A stretch of 64,000 nucleotides of DNA from Enterobacter sp. 10-1 (GTDB taxonomy: Bacteria; Pseudomonadota; Gammaproteobacteria; Enterobacterales; Enterobacteriaceae), in contig NISF01000001.1 of NCBI GenBank assembly GCA_002270295.1, positions 992,001 to 1,056,000 of the forward strand. The letters are read 5' to 3'. Below the pieces are notes generated by a model. It was given only the letters and a program-made list of their open reading frames with translations. It did no database searches and was not told the DNA's origin. Positions 1-8,842 of this stretch are shown one piece after another (within the stretch, counting starts at the first letter, position 1; every line of letters starts with the position of its first letter). The position numbers and the translations under genes were made by a program.

Positions 1-687
1 CGCCAGGGAAAGTGGATCGGTCTTTGCGGCGAGCTAGGCGCGAAGGGCTCCGTTTTGCCGCTGCTGGTCGGCCTCGGAATGGATGAGCTGAGCATGAGCT
101 CGCCGTCAATTCCGGCAGCTAAATCGCGCCTGGCGCAGCTCGACAGCCGGGCGTGTCGCCAGCTGCTGAACCAGGCGATGCAGTGCCGAACCTCGCTGGA
201 AGTGGAGCATCTGCTGGCCCAGTTCCGTATGACCCAGCAGGACGCCCCGCTGATCGCCAGCCAATGCATCACCCTGAACAGCGACTGGCGCAGCAAAGAG
301 GAGGTGATTAAAGGCATGACTGACAACCTTCTGCTGGCGGGCCGCTGCCGGTATCCGCGCAAGCTGGAGGCCGATCTCTGGGCGCGGGAGGCGGTGTTCT
401 CCACCGGGTTGGGCTTCAGTTTCGCCATTCCGCACAGCAAGTCGGAACATATCGAACAATCCACCATCAGCGTTGCCCGTCTGGCTGAGCCGGTGGCGTG
501 GGGAGAGGACGAGGTGCAGTTTGTCATTATGCTGACGCTGAATAAGCACGCCGCCGGCGACCAGCATATGCGAATTTTCTCCCGTCTGGCGCGGCGCATT
601 ATGCATGAAGCGTTCAGAAACTCGCTGGTCACGGCGCAGAGCAGCGAAGCTATTGCTGAACTGCTACACCGCGAACTCGAACTGTAA
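1..687 (+). CDS. Multiphosphoryl transfer protein, C-terminal part (PTS EI end + fructose-type EIIA)
   Basis: The frame is open from the first base, so this is the 3' end of a gene that begins upstream; 228 codons are visible. The first ~60 codons read like the end of a PTS enzyme I phosphoenolpyruvate-binding domain (GLGMDELSMS, then a conserved SxP context). From about codon 80 a fructose/mannitol-type EIIA domain follows, with its phosphorylatable histidine in the AIPHSK motif (visible codon 145). This order matches the HPr-EI-EIIA fusion proteins FryA and FrwA (PtsA) of E. coli, about 830 residues long, which pass phosphate from PEP to a fructose-like EIIBC. Which paralogue this is cannot be decided without the 5' part and its EIIB/EIIC partners, so no symbol is given. 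A hairpin that could terminate transcription follows at 764-782. Confidence 0.85.
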   Translation, partial: RQGKWIGLCGELGAKGSVLPLLVGLGMDELSMSSPSIPAAKSRLAQLDSRACRQLLNQAMQCRTSLEVEHLLAQFRMTQQDAPLIASQCITLNSDWRSKEEVIKGMTDNLLLAGRCRYPRKLEADLWAREAVFSTGLGFSFAIPHSKSEHIEQSTISVARLAEPVAWGEDEVQFVIMLTLNKHAAGDQHMRIFSRLARRIMHEAFRNSLVTAQSSEAIAELLHRELEL

Positions 688-763
688 AGCGCTACGGACT
701 CTGCGGTCCCGGGTAGGGAACGGAAAAAAGCAGATGCCAGAGCCCGGCGTCTTCGAGGGACAG

Positions 764-792
764 GCCGCGTCAGCGACGCGGCATCTATTTTA
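764..792 (+). terminator. Probable terminator after the PTS gene
   Basis: An 8-bp perfect stem (GCCGCGTC at 764-771, GACGCGGC at 775-782) with a 3-nt loop is followed by a T-rich stretch (ATCTATTTTATCT). It sits 77 bp after the PTS stop and just before the convergent dmlA stop. The T tract is broken, so efficiency is uncertain. Confidence 0.5.
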
Positions 793-802
793 TCTGCTGC
801 TC

Positions 803-1888
803 TTAACGCAGAATGGCCTGACAAATGGCCTCGCTGACCTGCTGAGTCGAGGCCGCGCCCTGCATATCCGGCGTTTTTGGCCCGCTGGCGATAACCTGCT
901 CAATCGCTGCCAGAATACCGTTATGTGCCGCTTCGTAGCGCTCGTCGCCCGCCCCGAGGAAATCAAGCATCATCGCCCCGGCCCAGATAGTCGCTATCGG
1001 GTTGGCGATATTTTTGCCATAAATATCCGGCGCCGAGCCGTGGACCGGCTCAAATAGCGACGGGAAGGTGCGCTCGGGGTTGAGGTTTGCCGAAGGGGCG
1101 ATACCGATGGTGCCGGTACAGGCCGGGCCGAGATCGGAGAGAATATCGCCGAACAGATTGGAAGCGACCACCACGTCAAAGCGCTCGGGCTGCAGCACGA
1201 AGCGGGCGCAGAGAATGTCGATATGCTGCTTGTCCCAGCGGATCTCCGGGTAGCCCTGCGCCATCGCCTCAACCCGCTCGTCCCAGTAAGGCATGCTGAT
1301 GGCCAGACCGTTGGACTTGGTCGCCGAGGTCAGGGTTCTGCGCGGCCGGCTCTGCGCCAGCTCAAAGGCGTAGCGCAGAATGCGATCGACGCCGCGGCGG
1401 GTGAACACCGACTCCTGGATCACCACCTCGTGCTCGGTGCCTGGATTCACGCGCCCGCCGAGGGCCGAATACTCGCCTTCGGTATTCTCACGCACCACGT
1501 AGAAGTCGATGTCACCGGCCTTTTTCCCCGCCAGCGGGCAGGGGACGCCGGCGAACAGGCGCACCGGGCGCAGGTTGACGTACTGGTCGAACTCGCGGCG
1601 AAACTTCAGCAGCGATCCCCACAGGGAGACGTGATCCGGCACGGTATCGGGCCAGCCGACGGCGCCGAAATAGATGGCGTCGAACTCTTTGAGCCGGGCA
1701 TGCCAGTCGTCCGGCATCATTTTGCCGTGGCGGGCATAATATTCGCAGCTCGCCCATTCAATCTGTTCAAAGCTGAGCGCCAGATCCCAGCGTTCGGCCG
1801 CGGCCTGGAGTACGCGAATACCTTCAGGCAGAACTTCCTTACCAATACCGTCGCCGGGAATAGCGGCAATGCGCCAGGTTTTCTTCAT
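803..1888 (-). CDS. dmlA: D-malate / tartrate dehydrogenase (decarboxylating)
   Basis: A 361-residue member of the isocitrate/isopropylmalate dehydrogenase family, the same length as E. coli DmlA (YeaU). It begins with the beta-strand IAAIPGDGIGKEV. It carries the family's VRENTEGEYSALGG substrate loop (about residues 135-148), SNGL, the metal-binding aspartates in NLFGDILSDL, and the nucleotide-binding EPVHGSAPDI. Known DmlA proteins oxidise D-malate to pyruvate and CO2 with NAD, and related enzymes also use tartrate. The ATG at 1888 is chosen because the protein then starts MKKTWRIAAIPGDG; a GTG 12 bp upstream is an alternative. It is divergent from the LysR gene at 1992, as dmlA is from dmlR in E. 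coli, which suggests aerobic induction by D-malate. The exact substrate is inferred. Confidence 0.88.
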   Translation of the reverse strand: MKKTWRIAAIPGDGIGKEVLPEGIRVLQAAAERWDLALSFEQIEWASCEYYARHGKMMPDDWHARLKEFDAIYFGAVGWPDTVPDHVSLWGSLLKFRREFDQYVNLRPVRLFAGVPCPLAGKKAGDIDFYVVRENTEGEYSALGGRVNPGTEHEVVIQESVFTRRGVDRILRYAFELAQSRPRRTLTSATKSNGLAISMPYWDERVEAMAQGYPEIRWDKQHIDILCARFVLQPERFDVVVASNLFGDILSDLGPACTGTIGIAPSANLNPERTFPSLFEPVHGSAPDIYGKNIANPIATIWAGAMMLDFLGAGDERYEAAHNGILAAIEQVIASGPKTPDMQGAASTQQVSEAICQAILR

Positions 1889-1991
1889 ACGGGTTCTCAC
1901 TTATTAGCGGGCGAAATTGACTTCTCCTCGATCCTATAATTGACTGCTTCATAATTAATCATGCTAACTGGTGAAACATAAAACACAGATC

Positions 1992-2924
1992 ATGAACAAT
2001 CTGCCGCTGCTAAATGATTTACGCGTGTTTATGCTGGTTGCCCGCCGCGCCGGTTTTGCCGCCGCCGCCGAAGAGCTGGGCGTCTCTCCGGCCTTCGTCA
2101 GCAAGCGAATCTCGCTGCTTGAACAGACCCTGCACGTGGCGCTCTTGCACCGCACCACGCGGCGTGTCGCCATCACCGAAGAGGGCGAGCGCATCTACGA
2201 ATGGGCGCAGCGCATTTTGCAGGATGTGGATCAGATGCTGGATGAGCTCTCCGACGTTCGTCAGGTTCCGCAGGGTACGCTGCGTATTATCAGCAGCTTT
2301 GGCTTCGGCCGGCGGGTGGTGGCTCCCGCGCTGGCGGCGCTCTCCCGGCAGTATCCCCAGCTGGAGCTGCGCTTCGATGTTGAAGACCGGCTGGTGGATC
2401 TGGTCAGCGAAGGGGTGGATTTAGATATTCGGGTGGGGGACGATATTGACCCGAATCTGATTGCCCGCAGGCTGGTGAGCAATCGGCGCATTCTCTGCGC
2501 CTCGCCGACCTTCCTGGCGCGCCACCCGCAGCCGAAACAGCTTTGCGATCTGGCGACCCTACCGTGCCTGGTGATTAAAGAGCGCGACCGGCCCTTCGGC
2601 GTGTGGCAGCTGCAGGGTAAAGAGGGCGAACGGGCGATTAAGGTCACCGGCCCGCTGTCGTCGAACCACGGCGAAATTGTGCATCAGTGGTGTCTTGACG
2701 GCCAGGGGATCGCTTTACGTTCATGGTGGGATGTGGGTGAAAATATCGCCAGCGGCCATCTGGTTCACGTGCTGCCGGACTATTACCAGCCCGCCAACGT
2801 CTGGGCGGTATACGTGTCGCGGCTGGCGACCTCAGCTAAAATTCGCACTACCGTGGAGTTTTTGCGCCACTATTTCCAGCAGCACTATCCGCAGCAGCGT
2901 ATCGTCAGCGACGAGGTGAAATAG
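1992..2924 (+). CDS. dmlR: LysR-family regulator divergent from dmlA (DmlR-type)
   Basis: A 310-residue LysR-type transcription regulator. The winged helix-turn-helix is in the first ~60 residues (LRVFMLVARRAGFAAAAEEL, then the recognition helix in SPAFVSKRISLLE). The periplasmic-binding-protein-like effector domain occupies the rest. Divergence from the dehydrogenase over about 100 bp is the classical LysR arrangement and points to activation of dmlA by its substrate. The ATG at 1992 gives the usual short leader before the HTH; a GTG at 1971 in the same frame would add seven residues. The symbol rests on family plus context. The gene converges on puuE, with 29 bp between stops. Confidence 0.75.
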   Translation: MNNLPLLNDLRVFMLVARRAGFAAAAEELGVSPAFVSKRISLLEQTLHVALLHRTTRRVAITEEGERIYEWAQRILQDVDQMLDELSDVRQVPQGTLRIISSFGFGRRVVAPALAALSRQYPQLELRFDVEDRLVDLVSEGVDLDIRVGDDIDPNLIARRLVSNRRILCASPTFLARHPQPKQLCDLATLPCLVIKERDRPFGVWQLQGKEGERAIKVTGPLSSNHGEIVHQWCLDGQGIALRSWWDVGENIASGHLVHVLPDYYQPANVWAVYVSRLATSAKIRTTVEFLRHYFQQHYPQQRIVSDEVK

Positions 2925-2953
2925 CCGACGGCGTTGGCCGCCGGCCGAGGGCG

Positions 2954-4219
2954 TTACGGGCGTGTCACCTTTTGCAAAATGGCCAGCGCGCCGGCGAACT
3001 GCGCGTCAGGGATGGTGAGCGGATAGAGGAAACGGATCACGTTGCCGTACTGGCCGCAGGTCAGCAGCAGCAGGCCATGCTCCAGCGCCCGGCGCTGGAT
3101 CTCCTGCGCCAGCGCCGCCGAAGGTTCGCCGCTTGCCGGGTCAACGAACTCGGCGGCAATCATCGAACCCACGCCGCGCACTTCAGCCAGCCCCGGACAC
3201 CAGGCTTTAGCCTCTTCCAGGGTCGAAATCAGGCGCTCGCCGAGGGACTGCGCGCGCGCGCACAGCGCTTCTTTATCAATAATGTTAAGCACCGCGTGGG
3301 CGGCGGCCACCGCCAGCGGGTTACCGGCATAGGTGCCGCCTAATCCGCCTGGCGCCGGAGCGTCCATAATCTGCGCGTTGCCGACCACCCCGGAGAGCGG
3401 CATTCCGCCCGCCAGGCTCTTCGCCATGGTCATCAGATCCGGCTTGTCGGCATAGTGATCCATCGCGAACAGCTTACCGGTACGGGCAAATCCGCTCTGC
3501 ACCTCATCGGCGATCATCACGATGCCGTGCTCGTCGCAGAGGCGGCGAACGGCGGCGACCAGCTCTTTAGGCGCGACGTTAAAACCGCCTTCACCCTGTA
3601 CCGGTTCAAAAATAATCGCCGCCACCTGTTTGGCTTCAATATCGGCCTTGAACAGACGTTCGATGGCGGTCATCGCATCCTGAGTGGTAATGCCGTGTAG
3701 GGCCGACGGATAGGGGACGTGGTAGACGGAGCCGGGGAACGGCCCAAAGCCCAGCTTATAGGGGGCAACTTTACCGGTCAGCGCCATCGTCATGTAGGTA
3801 CGGCCGTGGAAGCCGCCGCCAAAGGCGATCACCCCGGGACGTCCGGTATGGGCGCGGGCAATTTTAATCGCGTTTTCTACCGCTTCGGCGCCGGTAGAAA
3901 AGAAGGCGGTTTTGGCCGGACCGCGCACCGGCGCCAGCTCGTTAAGCTTCTCGGCCAGCGCGACGTAGCTCTCGTAGGGCACAATCTGGTAGGCGGTATG
4001 GGTAAACAGCTGCAGCTGCTGCTGTACGGCGGCGACCAGCTCCGGGTGACGATGCCCGGTATTCAGCACGGCGATCCCGGCGGCAAAGTCGATGTAATCC
4101 CGACCTTCGACATCGGTCAGGGTGGCGTTTTGCGCCGATTGGGCAAAGAAGTTGCACATCACGCCCACGCCGCGCGGGGTCGCTGAAAGACGACGCTGAT
4201 GAAATTCGCTGTTGCTCAT
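2954..4219 (-). CDS. puuE: 4-aminobutyrate aminotransferase PuuE
   Basis: A 421-residue class-III pyridoxal-phosphate aminotransferase, equal in length to E. coli PuuE. Visible landmarks are FFSTGAEAVENAIKIAR (cofactor phosphate loop), FGGGFHGRT, EPVQGEGGF, the cofactor aspartate in IADEVQSGFARTG, and the Schiff-base lysine in MTMAKSLAGGMP. It converts GABA plus 2-oxoglutarate to succinate semialdehyde and glutamate, the last step of the Puu pathway. The ATG at 4219 has an AAGGTG ribosome site 6 nt upstream; a GTG three codons earlier is less likely. It is the last gene of the puuCBE segment, 47 bp after puuB. GabT is a paralogue with the same activity, but the location fixes this one as PuuE. 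Confidence 0.93.
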   Translation of the reverse strand: MSNSEFHQRRLSATPRGVGVMCNFFAQSAQNATLTDVEGRDYIDFAAGIAVLNTGHRHPELVAAVQQQLQLFTHTAYQIVPYESYVALAEKLNELAPVRGPAKTAFFSTGAEAVENAIKIARAHTGRPGVIAFGGGFHGRTYMTMALTGKVAPYKLGFGPFPGSVYHVPYPSALHGITTQDAMTAIERLFKADIEAKQVAAIIFEPVQGEGGFNVAPKELVAAVRRLCDEHGIVMIADEVQSGFARTGKLFAMDHYADKPDLMTMAKSLAGGMPLSGVVGNAQIMDAPAPGGLGGTYAGNPLAVAAAHAVLNIIDKEALCARAQSLGERLISTLEEAKAWCPGLAEVRGVGSMIAAEFVDPASGEPSAALAQEIQRRALEHGLLLLTCGQYGNVIRFLYPLTIPDAQFAGALAILQKVTRP

Positions 4220-4266
4220 GTTTAACACCTTTTAGCAAAGTTGATGACGTTGACCGGCTCGGAGGC

Positions 4267-5547
4267 TTAAACCCCGAGGCGATCGCGCAGGCTGTAGTAG
4301 GCGGCGCCCATCGCGGTAAACGGAATGCGCAAGCTGCGTCCGCCCGGGAACGGGTAGTGCGGCAGTTTGGCAAAGGCGTCGAAGCGCTCGGCATCGCCGC
4401 GCAGAAGCTCGGAAATCAGCCTGCCGGCGAGATGCGTACAGGTGACGCCGTGGCCGCTGTAGCCCTGCATGTAATAAATGTTCTTATCGAGACGGCCGAA
4501 CTGCGGCATCCGCGACAGGGTCAGCAGGAAGTTGCCGGTCCAGCGATAGTCGATCTTCACCCCCTTCAGCTGAGGGAAGGTTTTCAGCAGCTTGGGCATA
4601 ATCAGACGCTCGACGTCGTCAGGGTCGCGGGCGCCGTACACCACGCCGCCGCCGTAGAGCAGGCGGTTATCGCCGGTTAAGCGGTAGTAATCCAGCAGGT
4701 AGTTGCAGTCCTCTACGCAGTAGTTCTGCGGGATCAGCGAGCGCGCGACCTCAGCAGAGAGCGGCTCGGTGGTGACCACCTGGGTGCCGCAGGGCATGCT
4801 GCGCTTCGCCAGTTCCGGCTCGAGCTTATCGCCCAGATAGGCGTTACCGGCGACAATAACGTAGCGCGCGGTGACCTGGCCGCGGGCGGTGCTGACCACC
4901 GCCGGGCTGGTGTGCTGGATCTGCGTGACCGGCGACTGCTCGTACACCCGGCCGCCGTTGAGGCGGATAGCGTCCGCTTCGCCGATGGCCAGATTCAGGG
5001 GATGAATATGACCGCCGCTACGATCGAGCAGCGCGCCGGTGTAGCGATCGCTGTTGACTTCGCGGCGGATAGCGGCGGCGTCCAGCAGCTCCAGCTGGGT
5101 ATTGCCGTAGCGCTCCCAGTTCTCTTTTTGCTCCTCCAGCGTCTCCAGCTGCTTATGGTTCATCGCCACAAACAGGCCGCCGGGGCGGTAGTCGCAGGCA
5201 ATCTGATAGCGCTCGATGCGTTCGCGGATAATATCGCCGCCTTCAAACATCATGCTGCCCAGCATTTTTGCCGCATCCGGGCCGTAGGTGCGTTCAATCA
5301 CGTCGATATCGCGGCTGTAGGAGTTAACCAGCTGGCCGCCGTTGCGGCCGCTGGCGCCGAAGCCGATGCGCGCGCCTTCCAGCAGCACCACGTCGTAGCC
5401 CATTTCCGCAAGATGCAGGGCCGAAGAGAGGCCGGTATAGCCGCCGCCGACGACGCAGACGTCGCAGCTGATGGATTCATCCAGCGTCGGGAACGGCTCG
5501 TAGGCGTTGGCGCTGGCGGCGTAATAGCTGGTGGTATGTTCGGTCAT
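4267..5547 (-). CDS. puuB: Gamma-glutamylputrescine oxidoreductase PuuB
   Basis: A 426-residue FAD-dependent amine oxidase of the DAO family. The Rossmann dinucleotide motif VVGGGYTGLSSALHLAE lies around residues 32-48, followed by GASGRNGGQLVNS, and a C-terminal FAD contact sits in MQGYSGHGVTCTHLAGR. PuuB oxidises gamma-glutamylputrescine to gamma-glutamyl-gamma-aminobutyraldehyde with release of ammonia and H2O2. The length equals the E. coli protein. It lies 2 bp after puuC, so translation is probably coupled; no hairpin separates the two. Confidence 0.94.
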   Translation of the reverse strand: MTEHTTSYYAASANAYEPFPTLDESISCDVCVVGGGYTGLSSALHLAEMGYDVVLLEGARIGFGASGRNGGQLVNSYSRDIDVIERTYGPDAAKMLGSMMFEGGDIIRERIERYQIACDYRPGGLFVAMNHKQLETLEEQKENWERYGNTQLELLDAAAIRREVNSDRYTGALLDRSGGHIHPLNLAIGEADAIRLNGGRVYEQSPVTQIQHTSPAVVSTARGQVTARYVIVAGNAYLGDKLEPELAKRSMPCGTQVVTTEPLSAEVARSLIPQNYCVEDCNYLLDYYRLTGDNRLLYGGGVVYGARDPDDVERLIMPKLLKTFPQLKGVKIDYRWTGNFLLTLSRMPQFGRLDKNIYYMQGYSGHGVTCTHLAGRLISELLRGDAERFDAFAKLPHYPFPGGRSLRIPFTAMGAAYYSLRDRLGV

Positions 5548-5549
5548 GA

Positions 5550-7037
5550 TTAAGACTCCAGAGCAATCCAGATGGTTTTCAGTTCGGTGAATTTTTCCAG
5601 CGCATGCAGGGATTTATCGCGTCCGTTTCCGCTCTGCTTGTAGCCGCCAAAAGGTACGGTCATATCGCCATCGTTATAGTTGTTGACGAAGACCGAGCCG
5701 GCTTTCAGGCGGCGGCTCAGGCGGTGGGCGCGGGAGAGGTCGCGGGTCCATACCGCAGCGCCGAGGCCGTAGCTGCTGTCGTTGGCCAGCCGCAGCGCCT
5801 GTTCCTCGCTTTTAAAGCGGGTCACCACCAGTACCGGGCCGAAAATCTCTTCCCGGCTAATGGTCGAGGCGGGATCGACGTCGACAAAAATGGTCGGGCC
5901 AATGGCCGCCGGCCACGGGTTTTTGCGCCCGTCGAGCAGCAGGGTGCTTTTACTCTCCCCGGCGCGAATAAAGCTGTGAACGCTATCGGCGTGGGCGTTA
6001 TCGATAAGCATGCCCATCGTGGTGTTCGGATCGAGCGGGTTGCCCGGCTGCCAGCGGCTTGCCTGCTCCTGCAGGCGGGCAAGAAACTCGTCGGCGATGC
6101 TGTCTTCGACCAGCAGACGGGTGCCGGCAATGCACACCTGGCCCTGGTTATAGAAGATGCCGCCGGCGGTGGCGTCCACCGCTTTCTGCAGGTCAGGGCA
6201 GTCGGCAAAGACGATATTGGCGCTTTTGCCGCCGGCCTCCAGCCACACGCGTTTCATATTGCTGTCGCCGGCATCTTTTAACAGCTGCTTGCCGGTGCGG
6301 GTCGAGCCGGTAAAGGTAATGACTTCTACATCCGGATGCAGGGAGAGGGCCTGGCCCGCCTCGTGGCCGTAGCCGCTGATGACGTTGAGCACGCCGTCCG
6401 GCAGCCCGGCCTCTTTCGCCAGCCCGGCAAGACGCAGCGCGCTGAGCGGTGATTTTTCTGACGGCTTAAGGATCAGGCTGTTGCCGGCCGCCAGCGCCGG
6501 GCCCAGCTTCCAGCAGGCCAGCAGCAGAGGGAAGTTCCACGGCACAACCGCGGCGACGACGCCAATCGGTTCGCGGACGATCAGCGCCAGCTCGTTCGTC
6601 CCGGTCGGGGCAACTTCGCCATAGACCTTATCGATAGCCTCGGCGTACCAGCGGATCGCCCGCGCCGCGCCGGGGATATCATCGCGCAGGCTGTGGCGAA
6701 TCGGTTTGCCGGTGTCGAGGGTTTCCAGCAGCGCCAGCTCTTCGCGATGGGTTTCCATCAGGTCGGCGAATTTATGCAGCACCGCCTTACGCCGGGCCGG
6801 CGAGGCCTGGGACCAGTCGCCGCGATCGAAAACGTCGCGCGCTGCCTGAACGGCGCGATCGACGTCGGCTTTTTTACCGCGCGCCACGTGGGCCAGCGTT
6901 TGCTGAGCGGCGGGGTCGATGGTTTCAAAGGTGCTATTATCGGCGGCGGCGCAATATTCCCCGTTAATAAATAGCCGGGTCTCCGGTTGCAGGCTATTTG
7001 CTTGTTCCTGCCAGTAGGTCAGATGCTGAAAATCCAT
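5550..7037 (-). CDS. puuC: Gamma-glutamyl-gamma-aminobutyraldehyde dehydrogenase PuuC
   Basis: A 495-residue NAD(P)-dependent aldehyde dehydrogenase. Landmarks are VVPWNFPLLLACWKLGPALA, the coenzyme segment FTGSTRTGKQLL, the general-base glutamate in LEAGGKSAN, and the catalytic cysteine in NQGQVCIAGTR. It oxidises gamma-glutamyl-gamma-aminobutyraldehyde to gamma-glutamyl-GABA and is known to accept other aldehydes. It leads the puuCBE block. The 305 bp between it and puuR holds strong hairpins (7248-7305), so it may have its own promoter separate from puuDR. The ATG at 7037 fits the E. coli start. Confidence 0.94.
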   Translation of the reverse strand: MDFQHLTYWQEQANSLQPETRLFINGEYCAAADNSTFETIDPAAQQTLAHVARGKKADVDRAVQAARDVFDRGDWSQASPARRKAVLHKFADLMETHREELALLETLDTGKPIRHSLRDDIPGAARAIRWYAEAIDKVYGEVAPTGTNELALIVREPIGVVAAVVPWNFPLLLACWKLGPALAAGNSLILKPSEKSPLSALRLAGLAKEAGLPDGVLNVISGYGHEAGQALSLHPDVEVITFTGSTRTGKQLLKDAGDSNMKRVWLEAGGKSANIVFADCPDLQKAVDATAGGIFYNQGQVCIAGTRLLVEDSIADEFLARLQEQASRWQPGNPLDPNTTMGMLIDNAHADSVHSFIRAGESKSTLLLDGRKNPWPAAIGPTIFVDVDPASTISREEIFGPVLVVTRFKSEEQALRLANDSSYGLGAAVWTRDLSRAHRLSRRLKAGSVFVNNYNDGDMTVPFGGYKQSGNGRDKSLHALEKFTELKTIWIALES

Positions 7038-7342
7038 ATATAGACTCCATCATAATATAAGCGGGTAAGAGTATTCATAAAGTAATCGGATAATAATATT
7101 AGGTATTTTCAGACAGCGCGGGACGGATTGCGTCATACCTCAAGCCGAAGCCTTGAGATATAGGCGGTCCCCGGAGTCAGATACCGTTAAGCGCTATTTT
7201 ATTTGCGCGTATTATTAAGGCCGGCGGAGAGTTATATTTCCGCGCTGCGCAAATAGATTATTTGCGTACTCTGCGCGCCGGCGGAAATATTTCAGCCGCC
7301 GGCGCGGGCCTGAAGAATACCTGAAACCAGCTCAGGCTAAAA
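7038..7342. other. puuR-puuC intergenic region with two strong hairpins
   Basis: No gene is visible in these 305 bp. Two inverted repeats stand out. One is CGCAAATA-GAT-TATTTGCG (7248-7266). The other is a 10-bp perfect GC stem, GCGCCGGCGG at 7275-7284 and CCGCCGGCGC at 7296-7305, with an 11-nt A/T-rich loop. A further partial copy of GCCGGCGGA lies near 7221, and CTCAAG/CTTGAG near 7140-7157. Neither strong hairpin has a clean T tract on the minus strand, so attenuation, mRNA protection of puuDR, or simple repeats are all possible. A separate puuC promoter would have to lie between here and 7038. Confidence 0.6.
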
Positions 7343-7900
7343 TTAGAACGTGGTGGGGGTATGGGCACTGATAATTCGGCAAATACCTGCCGAAGTGTTG
7401 CTGAAGCTGTGCGGTATGCCGGTATTAATGGCATAGCTTTGCCCGGCAACCAGGTGATACGACTGACCGTTAACAATCAGCACAACCTCACCTTCCAGTA
7501 CGGTGCCTATTTCCTCACCCTGATGTTTGATCCTCTCCCCGGTCGTGGTTCCAGGCTGGTAAGTTTCAAAAATCATCGCCAGCGTACGGTTCGGATTTCC
7601 GTTGTGAACCAGCTTCATCGAAACGCCCTGACTGCCCATTTCAATAAGGTCATCCTGATTAATAACCACCTGCGGTTCATCAGGTTTTTCTGGTTCAGAA
7701 AAGAATTCCGAGAGCGACAGCCCATAGACTTTCAGCAGCTTTTGCAGCGTACTGATGGCAGGACTGACTTTATCCTGCTCTATGGTACTGATGGCACTAT
7801 GTGTTAACCCAGACAGTTCGGCGGCACGACGTTGTGAGAGACCCAGCTGTTGGCGGATCGCTGACAGACGTTTCCCTGGCGCCAGTCCGTCATCGCTCAT
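7343..7900 (-). CDS. puuR: Putrescine-responsive repressor PuuR
   Basis: A 185-residue repressor with an N-terminal XRE-type helix-turn-helix (LGLSQRRAAELSGLTHSAIS, about residues 19-38) and a C-terminal cupin that senses the ligand (GERIKHQGEEIGTVLEGEV and the following beta barrel). Length and architecture match E. coli PuuR, which represses the puu genes and is released by putrescine. It lies 25 bp downstream of puuD and is presumably co-transcribed with it, giving autoregulation through the operators around 8672 and 8843. Confidence 0.94.
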   Translation of the reverse strand: MSDDGLAPGKRLSAIRQQLGLSQRRAAELSGLTHSAISTIEQDKVSPAISTLQKLLKVYGLSLSEFFSEPEKPDEPQVVINQDDLIEMGSQGVSMKLVHNGNPNRTLAMIFETYQPGTTTGERIKHQGEEIGTVLEGEVVLIVNGQSYHLVAGQSYAINTGIPHSFSNTSAGICRIISAHTPTTF

Positions 7901-7925
7901 ATTTGCATTTCCTTAACTGTAGTGG

Positions 7926-8690
7926 TCAGAGCCGCTGCTTTTCAGCAATGTGGTTCTGACAGGCGGTGATAAAACCTTCAAACAACATACGCGACAGGGC
8001 GTATTCGCTACTGTTCCATTCAGGATGCCACTGTACGCCCAGCGCGAAAGGGTGGTCGTTAACGCTGACCGCTTCCGCCAGCCCGTCCGAAGAGCGGGCC
8101 TCCACGCGCAGACGTGGGCCTAATGTTTTTGCTCCCTGCCCGTGTAGCGAGTTTACCCAAAACGTGTTGCAGCCCGGTATTAACTGAGAAAGTAATCCTC
8201 CTTCCTGAACCTGAACTTCGTGAGAGGGAGCGTACTGCTGCTCTACCGGAAGCTCGGGGTCTTCGCGATGTTCAAGCAGTTCCGGCTGCTCGAAAAGACG
8301 ACGATACAGAGTCCCGCCGGTGGCGACAACCAGTTCCTGCAACCCACGGCAGATGGCGAAAATGGGGATGCGCCTTTCGAGTGCGGCGGCAATTAATGCC
8401 ATGCTCAGAAGATCACGCCCGGGATCGGCGTCAGGCTCATCGCCGTTTTCACCATAAAGGTGCGGCTGGACGTTGCTGGGGCTGCCTGGCAGATAGATTC
8501 CGTCCAGTTTGGGTAACAGCGCGGCCAGCAGTTCCGGCTCGGCCAGCGCGTGCGGCAGGGCAATCGGCAGCCCACCGGCGTTAATAATCGCATTCAGGTA
8601 CTTTTCTTGCAGGGTCTGGGTCTGATGACCCTTGAGCCTGTTCCTGCACATCACGACGCCAATAACCGGCCTGTACATTATATTTTCCAT
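7926..8690 (-). CDS. puuD: Gamma-glutamyl-gamma-aminobutyrate hydrolase PuuD
   Basis: A 254-residue class-I glutamine-amidotransferase-like hydrolase. The nucleophile cysteine is in IFAICRGLQE (about residue 114) and the catalytic histidine/glutamate pair is in GVQWHPEWNSSEY. It releases GABA from gamma-glutamyl-GABA. The ATG at 8690 has GAGGGCG just upstream and gives the MENIM start of E. coli PuuD; an upstream in-frame start would add four residues. Codons 2-6 overlap a near-consensus PuuR operator (8672-8686), so its 5' end is under a double constraint. Confidence 0.95.
   Translation of the reverse strand: MENIMYRPVIGVVMCRNRLKGHQTQTLQEKYLNAIINAGGLPIALPHALAEPELLAALLPKLDGIYLPGSPSNVQPHLYGENGDEPDADPGRDLLSMALIAAALERRIPIFAICRGLQELVVATGGTLYRRLFEQPELLEHREDPELPVEQQYAPSHEVQVQEGGLLSQLIPGCNTFWVNSLHGQGAKTLGPRLRVEARSSDGLAEAVSVNDHPFALGVQWHPEWNSSEYALSRMLFEGFITACQNHIAEKQRL
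8672..8686 (-). promoter_or_regulatory. PuuR operator inside the puuD start region
   Basis: Read on the minus strand the 15-mer is AAAATATAATGTACA. The E. coli PuuR recognition sequence, as I recall it, is AAAATATAATGAACA, so one base differs. It covers codons 2-6 of puuD, so bound repressor would sit on the beginning of the coding sequence. Confidence 0.7.
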
Positions 8691-8842
8691 GATCGCCCTC
8701 ACAAAGTGGACTAAATTATGACCATTTAGGGTGTTAAAAGGCCATATCGTTCAATATTTTCTCAATCTAGCAGCGAGAATAGCCGTTTGCAAACTTAATT
8801 TAACATTTGACAAACATTTTGTTTGCATACACATTCGAATGG

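Noticed and set aside
8807-8835. TTGACA as part of a sigma-70 promoter for puuA
   Set aside because: No acceptable -10 hexamer lies at 16-18 bp; left as an isolated -35-like sequence.
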